Of a stretch of 64,000 nucleotides of DNA, positions 55,310 to 64,000 are shown in pieces. The stretch is taken from NCBI GenBank assembly GCA_004764695.1, contig SMSO01000025.1, positions 4,132,862-4,196,861 on the forward strand, given 5' to 3'. The translations under genes were made by a program, and so were the position numbers. The first letter of the stretch is position 1. Every line of letters begins with the position of its first letter. The DNA is from Schizochytrium sp. TIO01. Taxonomy: Eukaryota; Sar; Bigyra; Thraustochytrida; Thraustochytriidae. The notes below the pieces were generated by a model. That model was not told where the DNA came from and made no database searches. It saw only the letters and a list, made by a program, of their open reading frames with translations.

Positions 55310-58300
55310 TCAGCTGGAGCTCAATGCGGGTTGGCTCTCATCCAAAGCTTGCAATGGGAGCGGTTCAAGCTTGGGAAAGTCCTGAAGCGGGACATCGTGC
55401 TCTGTAGGGTCAAAACGCTGAATAATTTTGCAGCTCGGAGCAGCAAGCATTAGATAGTCAAGTGTTGTTTGCGTGAATGCGTCGCAACCCTCAATGCGTA
55501 ACTCTAGCAGCCACTTTGTAGAATCCGCGAGGGCACGGAGACCCTTGTCAGAAAACTTGCGACACCAAGCAATGCCCAAGTGAGTGAGACCTGAAAAGTT
55601 TCTTGCTAAAAGTAACAATGTCTCGTCTGTAAGCTTGTTGCAGTAAGAAACGTCTAATTGTTCAATCCATAAGTTTTCGCAAAGGGCCTGAATTGCAGCA
55701 TCTGTAATATGCTTACAATGTGCCAGAGAGAGAGTCTGAAGACCCCCACAGGAAAGACTTAACTTGAGAATGTGTTTATCCTCTATCTTATGACAGCCCG
55801 AAAGACGTAAATCTTGAAGGTTAGGACACCGCTCACCTAGCAACTCTAAACCTCTGCCTGTGAGTTCATGACAAAAGGAAAAATCAAGAGCCACCAGGGA
55901 ACCTCCTCGTAAGGTTTGCGTGACAGGGCACTCTGTTAGCAGTCTTAACGATTCATCGGTCAGCTTTTCCCCTCCATGGATAAACAAGCGTACAAGGCGA
56001 GTAGCCCTGCGGCTGATCTCAGCAATACCTCGATCCGAAATGCGCTTACAATCATTGACATGCAATTCTCGCATGCGGGATAGCATCATTTGCTCAACCA
56101 TTGCTCGGCCATCGTTCTCTGCATCAAAGAAGAATATGGCATCTGTCAATTCGACCAAATCAGTCAAATCCAACCTCTGTAGGTGTAATAGGTTGTGTGT
56201 GATTGCTCGTCCACCTTCATCAGTGAGTGCATTACAGTAGCTTATGTCAAGCTCTTGCAACCATGGGGTGTTTCGCGTGAAACTCACAATGCCATCATCT
56301 GTGAGGCGCCTGCAACCACTCACCCGGAGCTGTAGCAAACGCTCTGTTTTGGATGTCAATTGAAAGATTCCGCTGTCAGACACCATGACACACCACGATA
56401 TGTCGAGAAACTCTAACTTGCGCATCGATGGGGCAGCCTCGATCAGACCAGTATCAGTAATGAGCTCACAACGACTGAGGTCAATTTTCCGTAAATTAAA
56501 ACAGTGCCTAGCAACTGCAGCGAGACCAGCATCCGATACTTCATGGCATGCAGAAACCTCCAGTGTTCGAAGGTTGATGCAGTTACTTGCAATGGACATC
56601 ATTACAACATCATCTACGTGCTTACTGCACTCATTCAAGGTTATCGACATGAGAAATTGGCATTTGCGAGCGAGAGCACAAAAATTACTGGACTCAATAC
56701 GACTGCAATAGGACAATTTGATAGATTCCATTACACGGACATTATCAGCAATCTTCTCGAGCTCCGTACCAGAAAGCCCACATGCTAGACTCAAATCAAG
56801 AGAATAAAGACACTTTTGACAGTCTCGCTCTGCTTCTACAGCGGCCTCCATAGCATCTGTCGCATCCTTCCGAGCTTGGCGTTTACGAAGGTGAAGAGCT
56901 TCACGTTGTTGCACACGGCTTTTTCGGCGAGCCACTCGTCTAGCTTCCACAATAGCTGTTGATTCCTGTGTTTTGCTCAAGGTCACTCTCTTCTTTGCCT
57001 TTTCCTCGTGCAATTGAGGATTCTCTACATCTTCTCCAGCATCATTATCAGCCTCCTTAATTATATCCTCATGCTCATCTTCTTCTTCCTCTGAAGAGGA
57101 ATCACTGACATCTTGAAGTTTTTCTTCACGCTTGGCATGGTCTGCTAAAAAATCTCGAAAGTGATCCTGGCGCCTTTTCCGTTCGAGAGCCTCTTTAACC
57201 TTTTTAACCAAGTAGCACACTAACTCCGGGGTTTGTAGTGTCGCAATCCAGGCCACATATCCTACATGAGGGCCGTAAAAATCTTCCAAGTGGCGCAGAA
57301 CATATGTATACATTTCTGCTGCACCATGCATAAGGAACGGCATGTCGCGTCGAGCGCGTTCGCTCGTAAGCGAGAACCTTTCAGGTACTTTCTCGAGTTC
57401 CCCTAAAAGCTTTTGCCGAGCCACAGTAATACGTGGTGCAAAAAAGTCTGCTTTAATTCTCCTTAATGCGTTCCAACATTCAATTACCAGCGGGCCATAA
57501 ATGGGCATATCTGGAAGACTTAACATAAGGGAAGCAATTCCCTTGGCATTTGCCTTATGCTCGAAGGACTGGAGGTTTTCTCGCACTAAAGCCATAAACG
57601 AGTCTTTATCTCCCGCACGCCCTCCCAAATCTATTGAAACCTGGCGTGTCATGGATGCAGAGTAGTGTTCTAATACCAAAGACAGGTCGTAACAATACAC
57701 GAGTGATTGCTTAAAATATGAAGTAGCATCTCTATAAAGGCGTTCTGCGTCGATTCGAACATCCTTTTGTGCCAGAAGGTATCGTCTAGCAACTGCATCT
57801 CGCGAAAGAGCTCTGGCATATGTAGCTACATGCTGAAGTTGTCCCAAAAAACAGTTTTTAGGTTCACCTGTACTTGCAAAACCTGCACCAATCCGAAGTG
57901 GATAGCCCAGACGCTCTTTGGCCTGGAGAATTTCACGTCTTAAGTGCTCTGTTCGACGTTCAATGTATCGTCTATGCTTTGCTGTAATCTTTTCTAAATG
58001 CTCACCTGTTCGAGCTCGAACCCAATTATTTGTTGCCCGTGTCTTTGCTTCGTTTGCGGTGATCGGTTTAATTCCAAGAATTTTTGCTCTTTCGCGATTA
58101 AGACGAATGCGAGCCTCAGAACGGGAAATTAGCTTTTTGGCTGCAGCACTTAGCTGCATTTGGCCAGCTTTAGTCTTGAAGTACACTTTAGCCTCTGCTC
58201 GAGCCGAGTCAGCAGCAGACTCTCTCTCTTGTAGCTCCTGTTCTCTTCGAGCACGCTCTTCGTCAGCTCGACGCTGAGCCTTTGCTCGGGATACCTCACG

Positions 58301-61300
58301 AGCTCGCTCGTCATAGTCAATACGGTCAACTAAGACAGAATCAAGATAGAAGCTTGCCGTCATTCCATCAAAGGTGCCTACTAGATAATGCCATTGTTGA
58401 TCAACAGAGTAAACTGCGGACTGAATTTCTACCTCGACAGCATATCTTGGATCCCACAAAGTAAATGCAAATGCCTGGTTACGATTACAACGTAATGAGT
58501 AACGCCCGCAACTGACAAGAAAACGAACTTTTCCATTACCTGCTCCGACTTGGCCCCAGCACTCCACAGTAAATGGTTGGAAAATGCTCTGGGGGACAAG
58601 TGCATCATGAAATGGAACTTCAATATGGGCCTTGGCCAAATATGTGTGCATCCTTCCTGTCGCACGTACTCCGTCAACTTCTTCAGTGTCTGACTCGCTC
58701 TCATTAAAGTTACCCATCTCATCAGCATTCTCATCCTCATTGCTTGTTTCCTGCTGATTATCATTGTCCTCGGGGTTGTTATTTGCTTGAGAACCGAGTT
58801 GATTATTATTACCCAAGGATGATTTCTCTTGTGAAGCCTTAGAGCTCTCAATACTAATACGACGAGACCGTTCTTCCTCATTAGCATCAATTGATCCCTG
58901 TTGTTGCGATTGCTTGCGCTTGGCTAGGAGAACAGATTTCCTCTTGCGAGCACCAAGTTCTGCCTTTGTATCCTCTTTGTCACGTTTCTTTTGTGCTTTG
59001 CGAATTGCTGACGCCGCATCGACTTCTGCATCAAGTTTGAAGAGTGAAAAGGTCATTGCACGATCTGGCCACTGATTTCGAACAAATCCGCTTCTTCCTA
59101 AACGACACTCATGAATTACACCGGAAAGTTTAAGGCCAGTTGACCCACGATTGACAGCAAGCCTTGAGCCAGGTCTCTCAGCAAGCGACCAGTAGCCTGT
59201 TGGAGCATCACGAAGTATCAAGTCATCGTATGTAGCTTCTTGTACAAGTTTGGCTTCGTTTGCAAGCAAGAGGCCTCTGCAGAATTCTAGTAAGTATAAG
59301 TTGTGTTTGACTCGACACTGAACCGGCTCAAGGTCAGCTGGGGTGAAAAAATAGGCACATGCAGTACTACGAATTGCCCCCACGGCCTTTTTGAAACGTT
59401 TTGTGCTATCTGGTTGCATTTTAGTACCAAAGTAAGATAAGAAACGCTTAATCATGATTTCGAGACCTCCCGAAGCTTCGAGTTCAATTCTTAAGTTGAG
59501 CTTTTCAAGCTCACTCAAAGAAGCGTCACCAAACCTCTCTACAATTGCTGTAATAATATCTTCAGACCAGAATTTGTCAGAGCCTTCTGAAGCCCCAGAT
59601 ACCAAGTTGAGAATATAGATAAGTGTTCGTGTACTCGAAATGTCAGAAGGGCCTTCAAGTCGCTTACAGAGCTGGCGAAGAATACTTCGTGTTATTTGCT
59701 TAAGAGCACGAGCAACCATTTCAGCGAGTAGGAGAGTACGAACTTGGCTTGAGTTTCTCTCAGATGCAACTTCACCTGTAAACAGTGGTTCCTCGTTCGA
59801 AGAGTACAGTGGACGCGTTGCTACCTGAGAGGCTTCTTTATCAAATACATTTCGCTTTACATGGTGCTCTGCATCTGTCGAAAAGTCGTCATCTTCGGAC
59901 ATTTCAATGCAAATAGTTTTAGATTCTGCATCATACGGGTCATTTGGATCAACCGATATCCGAAAGCGTTGATTCCGCAGCCTGATCTGCTGTCCGGGTT
60001 TAACTTCTTTCGTAATGTCATGACTCGCGAAAAGAACGCGCTCGGAGAAGGTGACCCGCACTGTACCACGGACCCGCCGCCAGAAGAGAGACCGTAACAG
60101 GCCGAGGTGGCGCATATTCAATCCACGAGCGTGCATTTCTTCAGTGAGGTCTATCTGCAGGACTTCATCTGCTGGGCGCGATGCAAGTTCTTCTGCATAC
60201 GAAGGTAAGCGTTCGCGAATGAGCTTTTTCGTTGCTTCCTTTGCAGATTCGCAGTGCTTTTGCCAATCCGGAGTATCAAGAGTGTACATGGAAAAAGCAT
60301 CAGAGGATTGAGGAAGAGCAGCTTGTTTAACCCACTCAGGACGAAGCTGTCGCCAAAATATTGAATGGTTTCTAGCTGACAGAGGAAGGTGGAGCGTCTC
60401 TTCAGGGTCCTCACCAGGGAACATGCGCCGAAAATTTGTAAGATAAAACTTGGGCGACTTGTAATCTCGAAAGCCTAGCAAGTCTGCAGGTGTATACAAG
60501 TATTTTGGAAGAAGATCACGCTCACCTTTCACACCATGTTGTGCAAGTCCAAGCTTAGAGCTTACTTCACGAAGAAGTCGATCTAAACCTTTGTCAGCAT
60601 TTTTAATTGTGCGGCCTCGATCCTGGCTACCCAGAACATGGTCAACCTCTGTTCCTTTTAAGTTTCCTTTTGCATCAAAGGTGTCATGCTCTATTGGGAG
60701 ATGAGCAACAGCGTGCAAGCGACTGCCATTAAAATCAATCATTGCTTCGAAAGGGACAATAATTCGCCCTTTGTGAACCTTTTGAAACGCTATGGAATTA
60801 CGGATAGAGTGGCCGTGGTATTTACTCGCATACTCATCAGACCCATTGCAGACCCCATCTTCATCAGATGCAAACTTAAAATGAATATTATTCACTTTGT
60901 AGTATGTACGCACATCTCCACGTCCCACATCAGCATCGCGCACTCTTAAAGGCATGATTGTTTTACGCTCAATAGGTAAGAATCGTTCAAGAATGATTGT
61001 TCTACCAAAGGTCGTGGTTTGCTGCAGAAAGTCTTCATACAAATGGTATAGCTCAGTGTATTTGGCTAGAACCTCTTTTTGACTATTTTCTGAACGTTCC
61101 ATAATTGTGCAGTATCTCCCTGTCCAGTTGCAACGATGTTCCGCAGTTGTTGCATGGATCTCAACATTTCCAAGATCAGCGTACCATGCACCGGCCACAA
61201 ATGGTCCAAAGGAGTTCTTACCCATCGTACGGATTCCAGAAGAATGTTGAAGTTCTTGCCATCCCTGTCGCTCACGTCGTGATCCCCATGATAGATTATT

Positions 61301-64000
61301 GCTACTTACTGAAGGCGCTCCATTTCTACCCAAGCCAACCGCAATACCTGCCCTGGATGATCTGTCCTTCCCGCTTGTTGGATTATTTACATCCATGAAA
61401 GATACTGCCTTCTGAAGTTTCAGGCTCTGCTGTCTTGGAAGCTTTCGGGGTCCTTCATCTGGACCAAGGATGATCTGTGACGTAGACGCTGATGCGGATT
61501 TTGTAGACTCCAGGTTCAAAGCTATTTGGCTACTTCCTGGAGTCTGATGGTGGTTTTTCTGCAGGAATCCACGCCGCTGTCTCATGGCGCGTCGATACTC
61601 GCGTTCTGCATTTTCCAGATCCGCAGCTGCCTTTGTAAGTGTTTTCCGAAGCTCATTGATTCGTTTTCGACGTGCATCAACATCAGCTAATGCCTTCTCC
61701 TCGAGAGTAAGCTCTCGGTCAGGGTCCTCGTTAGCCCAGCGTGGCTCACGAACCATGCGGTTGCGTTTTGAGGTAGGCCCTGCTGCTTCGCTACTTATTG
61801 CAGACTCCGCTAGGCTTTGATCATCACCTGCCTCCGGGACGTCCTCGGTATCATCTTCCTCGTCTTCGTCTTCCTCGTCTTCTAGCTCTTCCTCGCTATC
61901 ACCTTCCTCGGCCGCTTGAGCTAATTCTGCTTTTCGCTTTTCATTTTGTAACTTTGTCATTGCATCCTTTGCAGCGACCTTTTCCCGACGTGCAATTTCT
62001 GCACGTGCCTCATCCATGTCCTGAATGGAAAGCTGAACCACTTCGTGGTGAATTGTATCCATCACAATTTTTGCATGCAAGTTAAGGCAAGAGTGCTCAA
62101 AGTCTTGTCGGGCAAGAGCTCGGAGCCCGCGGGCTATGCACGTCACCTCCCGTTTCAAGAGACCAAAATGTAGAACAAGTTCCTTTTCGAGGTCTGCAAT
62201 TGGTCGCTCTGCATAGCGTTCCAAAAACCTCAACATCAGACTTTTGGAAGGCAGTTCCTGCAGAAGTTCATCCGCTTTTTTTGCTGTCACTGTTGTAGCA
62301 ATACCTCTTAGACGCGATTCGAGAAGGTCAGGCTCCAGATATGTCCTTGACATAGTTTGCAAAATATCGCGCTCTTTCTCATTCAAGCCTATGAGATACA
62401 AATCCTCTAAATGCGCCCCAAAACCAAGCAATTTTTTACGAGCTTTGAGATTCATAGCGGGTGCAGGAAGCCGTACAGGGGGGAGCTCAGAAGGAATAAG
62501 CTGCATTTTAGATTTGAGTTTTTCTTCTTCTTCTGCCTCTGCCTTTTTGTCTGGATCCTCCAAGGCATCAACCTCCTCCATTTCATCCTCATGGTCCATA
62601 CCTTCGTTATTAAAACCCTCTCGAGATTTACGTTCAACATCATCACCTTGTTCACTTTTATTTTCATCTCCCTCGTCATTATGATTCGAAAACATCTTCT
62701 CTTCTGCCGTCGGACTTTCTTCGTCATCCATTCCTTTATCGTCCAATTTCTCCATATAATTTAGATTGTCGATATTAGGAAGGTCTCTTTCGGATATTTC
62801 TTCTGGATCCACTGTCTCTGGCTCATCTAGTACGTAAGTTTGAGGATCGTCAGGGTCCCAACCTTTTTTGCGTAGGTTACGACGTTCAATAAAATTTTTG
62901 CGAGCTTCGCGCCTAATTTTATTATCACGTCGACGCCCCTCTTTCACTAGCTGCCACTCCGATTTCTCTCGAACATTAATAACTCGTTGATCGATAACAG
63001 ACTTTAGCTTCTCTTCTGCTGCAAGTCGTTGGCGCTCTCTCTCAGCAGCTTCCTGCTCAAGCTCTTCATCGCTTTTAATTCCTCGCTCTACTTTCATTTG
63101 GTTAAAGTGTTCATCGACGCTAGCTTGAGCTACTTTCACATCCTCTTCTGTGAGTAGAGAGACAACTTCCCCACGGTCAAAAGTTTGCCCAAGAGCACGA
63201 AGCTTAGCTTGACGCATACGTACTGTTGCGTCCCACTTCATGCGTCCTACAGTCCCTGAAGCTTGTTGTTCACGTTTTGCGTACTCCTTTTCCACTTTAG
63301 CTCGACTTTCCTCAAGCGCAACCCGCCAAGCTGCAAAAAAAGCGCGACGTTTGATCTCTAGCTCAGCACGTCGCCGACCAAGTTTGCTCCTCCATGCAGC
63401 TTGCACCATCATTGCAGCGTTGTAATTAATGCGATTTTGGTAAAACAAAATGTTTCCAAGACCTCCATGCTCAAGTGGCACAACGTTACTTTGCAGCTTG
63501 TGCTTACGGCGTTGCATAAATTTTGCGTAGTCCGGTTTGAGCGGGTCATGCTTACCCATGGCTAGTGCTCGCTCATGAATAGTCTGCTTTCGTTCAGGTG
63601 CCAGAGCCGGTCGATGAGTGATCCACAAGCGAGCGATGCGTTTATTCAAGTCACGAAGAGTAAGCATGCCGAGCTCGTACTTTTTGATGTGCGACATTCG
63701 CGTTCGTTGCCACAAGCTCAGGTTTGCGTATGCCCAAGGAACATCAAAAACTTTGGACAAGTCTTCGGAAACACTTACAATCTGAGTCATGCAAGAAGTA
63801 AACTCAAAGGCGGTCATCATATTAGGATCACTGGTTGGGGCTCGAACAACGTCAAATTGACGACGCACAAGCGTCTCTAGAAATGAGCGTGGACATCTTC
63901 GTAATATTCTTCGCTGTCGGACCGGTCGTTTTCGTTTTCGCTTTTGTTTAGTCAGGCTCACAACATTCTCAGGCTCTATTGTTTTCTGGATTCCCACATT
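55310..64000 (-). CDS. Giant multidomain protein: IQ, Clu-like, ConA-like, LRR (5' end missing)
   Basis: About 2,896 codons, intronless, still open at the window edge, so the true start lies beyond 64000. Residue numbers count from 63997. There is a charged N-terminus, then an IQ-like motif [13 protein letters not shown] (about 200) and long acidic/basic coiled coils (200-850). Near 1075-1225 lies a segment resembling Clu-associated domains ([43 protein letters not shown]), followed by [18 protein letters not shown] (about 1290). A concanavalin A/LamG-like fold (about 1597-2074: [30 protein letters not shown]) is split by a charged coil (about 1900-2030). At least 14 cysteine-type leucine-rich repeats (about 2400-2860: LDISWC, LDVSYC, LGIAWC) end the protein. 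A large scaffold is likely; the role is unknown. Confidence 0.88.
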   Translation of the reverse strand, partial: NVGIQKTIEPENVVSLTKQKRKRKRPVRQRRILRRCPRSFLETLVRRQFDVVRAPTSDPNMMTAFEFTSCMTQIVSVSEDLSKVFDVPWAYANLSLWQRTRMSHIKKYELGMLTLRDLNKRIARLWITHRPALAPERKQTIHERALAMGKHDPLKPDYAKFMQRRKHKLQSNVVPLEHGGLGNILFYQNRINYNAAMMVQAAWRSKLGRRRAELEIKRRAFFAAWRVALEESRAKVEKEYAKREQQASGTVGRMKWDATVRMRQAKLRALGQTFDRGEVVSLLTEEDVKVAQASVDEHFNQMKVERGIKSDEELEQEAAERERQRLAAEEKLKSVIDQRVINVREKSEWQLVKEGRRRDNKIRREARKNFIERRNLRKKGWDPDDPQTYVLDEPETVDPEEISERDLPNIDNLNYMEKLDDKGMDDEESPTAEEKMFSNHNDEGDENKSEQGDDVERKSREGFNNEGMDHEDEMEEVDALEDPDKKAEAEEEEKLKSKMQLIPSELPPVRLPAPAMNLKARKKLLGFGAHLEDLYLIGLNEKERDILQTMSRTYLEPDLLESRLRGIATTVTAKKADELLQELPSKSLMLRFLERYAERPIADLEKELVLHFGLLKREVTCIARGLRALARQDFEHSCLNLHAKIVMDTIHHEVVQLSIQDMDEARAEIARREKVAAKDAMTKLQNEKRKAELAQAAEEGDSEEELEDEEDEDEEDDTEDVPEAGDDQSLAESAISSEAAGPTSKRNRMVREPRWANEDPDRELTLEEKALADVDARRKRINELRKTLTKAAADLENAEREYRRAMRQRRGFLQKNHHQTPGSSQIALNLESTKSASASTSQIILGPDEGPRKLPRQQSLKLQKAVSFMDVNNPTSGKDRSSRAGIAVGLGRNGAPSVSSNNLSWGSRRERQGWQELQHSSGIRTMGKNSFGPFVAGAWYADLGNVEIHATTAEHRCNWTGRYCTIMERSENSQKEVLAKYTELYHLYEDFLQQTTTFGRTIILERFLPIERKTIMPLRVRDADVGRGDVRTYYKVNNIHFKFASDEDGVCNGSDEYASKYHGHSIRNSIAFQKVHKGRIIVPFEAMIDFNGSRLHAVAHLPIEHDTFDAKGNLKGTEVDHVLGSQDRGRTIKNADKGLDRLLREVSSKLGLAQHGVKGERDLLPKYLYTPADLLGFRDYKSPKFYLTNFRRMFPGEDPEETLHLPLSARNHSIFWRQLRPEWVKQAALPQSSDAFSMYTLDTPDWQKHCESAKEATKKLIRERLPSYAEELASRPADEVLQIDLTEEMHARGLNMRHLGLLRSLFWRRVRGTVRVTFSERVLFASHDITKEVKPGQQIRLRNQRFRISVDPNDPYDAESKTICIEMSEDDDFSTDAEHHVKRNVFDKEASQVATRPLYSSNEEPLFTGEVASERNSSQVRTLLLAEMVARALKQITRSILRQLCKRLEGPSDISSTRTLIYILNLVSGASEGSDKFWSEDIITAIVERFGDASLSELEKLNLRIELEASGGLEIMIKRFLSYFGTKMQPDSTKRFKKAVGAIRSTACAYFFTPADLEPVQCRVKHNLYLLEFCRGLLLANEAKLVQEATYDDLILRDAPTGYWSLAERPGSRLAVNRGSTGLKLSGVIHECRLGRSGFVRNQWPDRAMTFSLFKLDAEVDAASAIRKAQKKRDKEDTKAELGARKRKSVLLAKRKQSQQQGSIDANEEERSRRISIESSKASQEKSSLGNNNQLGSQANNNPEDNDNQQETSNEDENADEMGNFNESESDTEEVDGVRATGRMHTYLAKAHIEVPFHDALVPQSIFQPFTVECWGQVGAGNGKVRFLVSCGRYSLRCNRNQAFAFTLWDPRYAVEVEIQSAVYSVDQQWHYLVGTFDGMTASFYLDSVLVDRIDYDERAREVSRAKAQRRADEERARREQELQERESAADSARAEAKVYFKTKAGQMQLSAAAKKLISRSEARIRLNRERAKILGIKPITANEAKTRATNNWVRARTGEHLEKITAKHRRYIERRTEHLRREILQAKERLGYPLRIGAGFASTGEPKNCFLGQLQHVATYARALSRDAVARRYLLAQKDVRIDAERLYRDATSYFKQSLVYCYDLSLVLEHYSASMTRQVSIDLGGRAGDKDSFMALVRENLQSFEHKANAKGIASLMLSLPDMPIYGPLVIECWNALRRIKADFFAPRITVARQKLLGELEKVPERFSLTSERARRDMPFLMHGAAEMYTYVLRHLEDFYGPHVGYVAWIATLQTPELVCYLVKKVKEALERKRRQDHFRDFLADHAKREEKLQDVSDSSSEEEEDEHEDIIKEADNDAGEDVENPQLHEEKAKKRVTLSKTQESTAIVEARRVARRKSRVQQREALHLRKRQARKDATDAMEAAVEAERDCQKCLYSLDLSLACGLSGTELEKIADNVRVMESIKLSYCSRIESSNFCALARKCQFLMSITLNECSKHVDDVVMMSIASNCINLRTLEVSACHEVSDAGLAAVARHCFNLRKIDLSRCELITDTGLIEAAPSMRKLEFLDISWCVMVSDSGIFQLTSKTERLLQLRVSGCRRLTDDGIVSFTRNTPWLQELDISYCNALTDEGGRAITHNLLHLQRLDLTDLVELTDAIFFFDAENDGRAMVEQMMLSRMRELHVNDCKRISDRGIAEISRRATRLVRLFIHGGEKLTDESLRLLTECPVTQTLRGGSLVALDFSFCHELTGRGLELLGERCPNLQDLRLSGCHKIEDKHILKLSLSCGGLQTLSLAHCKHITDAAIQALCENLWIEQLDVSYCNKLTDETLLLLARNFSGLTHLGIAWCRKFSDKGLRALADSTKWLLELRIEGCDAFTQTTLDYLMLAAPSCKIIQRFDPTEHDVPLQDFPKLEPLPLQALDESQPALSSS

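Overview
The window is nuclear DNA from a eukaryotic protist. It carries eIF3 subunit K, an atlastin-type GTPase, an EML-type WD40 protein, a decayed histone H3, GT-AG introns and RNA polymerase III tRNA genes. Most coding regions are long and intronless, lie in AT-richer intergenic DNA and are surrounded by microsatellites. A stramenopile, perhaps a thraustochytrid, fits this picture. That is inference from gene style only; no sequence comparison could be run.

Layout. Positions 1-11.7 kb hold no convincing protein gene. They contain a 173-bp CTAT array, four alanine tRNA genes (4.48-5.10 kb), a diverged ~62-bp tandem repeat (5.7-6.2 kb) and a dense block of many different 4- and 5-bp microsatellites (7.6-11.5 kb). 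From 11.75 to 19.1 kb come a DUF4246-type dioxygenase-fold protein that seems to lack its iron ligands, a large minus-strand nuclease-kinase protein of Crinkler-like design, a broken sulfotransferase-like gene and a broken histone H3. From 19.98 to 32.42 kb there are 22 more tRNA genes, all alanine, in sub-clusters. A decayed gag-like retroelement fragment and a short telomere-like repeat lie between two of these sub-clusters.

The second half holds an alpha/beta hydrolase (32.9 kb), an unrecognised acidic/arginine-rich protein (37.6 kb), a 19-bp minisatellite whose units fold into C(GAAA)G hairpins (41.96-42.41 kb), atlastin (44.7 kb), a three-exon EF-hand/EML protein (46.7 kb), eIF3k (51.3 kb), an unrecognised lysine/serine-rich protein (minus, 52.9 kb) and the 3' 8.7 kb of a giant minus-strand multidomain protein with an IQ motif, Clu-like segment, ConA-like fold and leucine-rich repeats. 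That last gene runs off the right edge.

The most distinctive feature is the set of 26 alanine tRNA genes (22 AGC, 4 CGC) and no other isotype. Shared spacer families, an exact 166-bp tandem duplication and an inverted duplication of the CGC pair show that the set grew by repeated local duplication. The protein genes do not form an obvious pathway; they are ordinary neighbours rather than an operon. Several open frames begin at GTG or TTG; here starts were moved to the first in-frame ATG where one exists.
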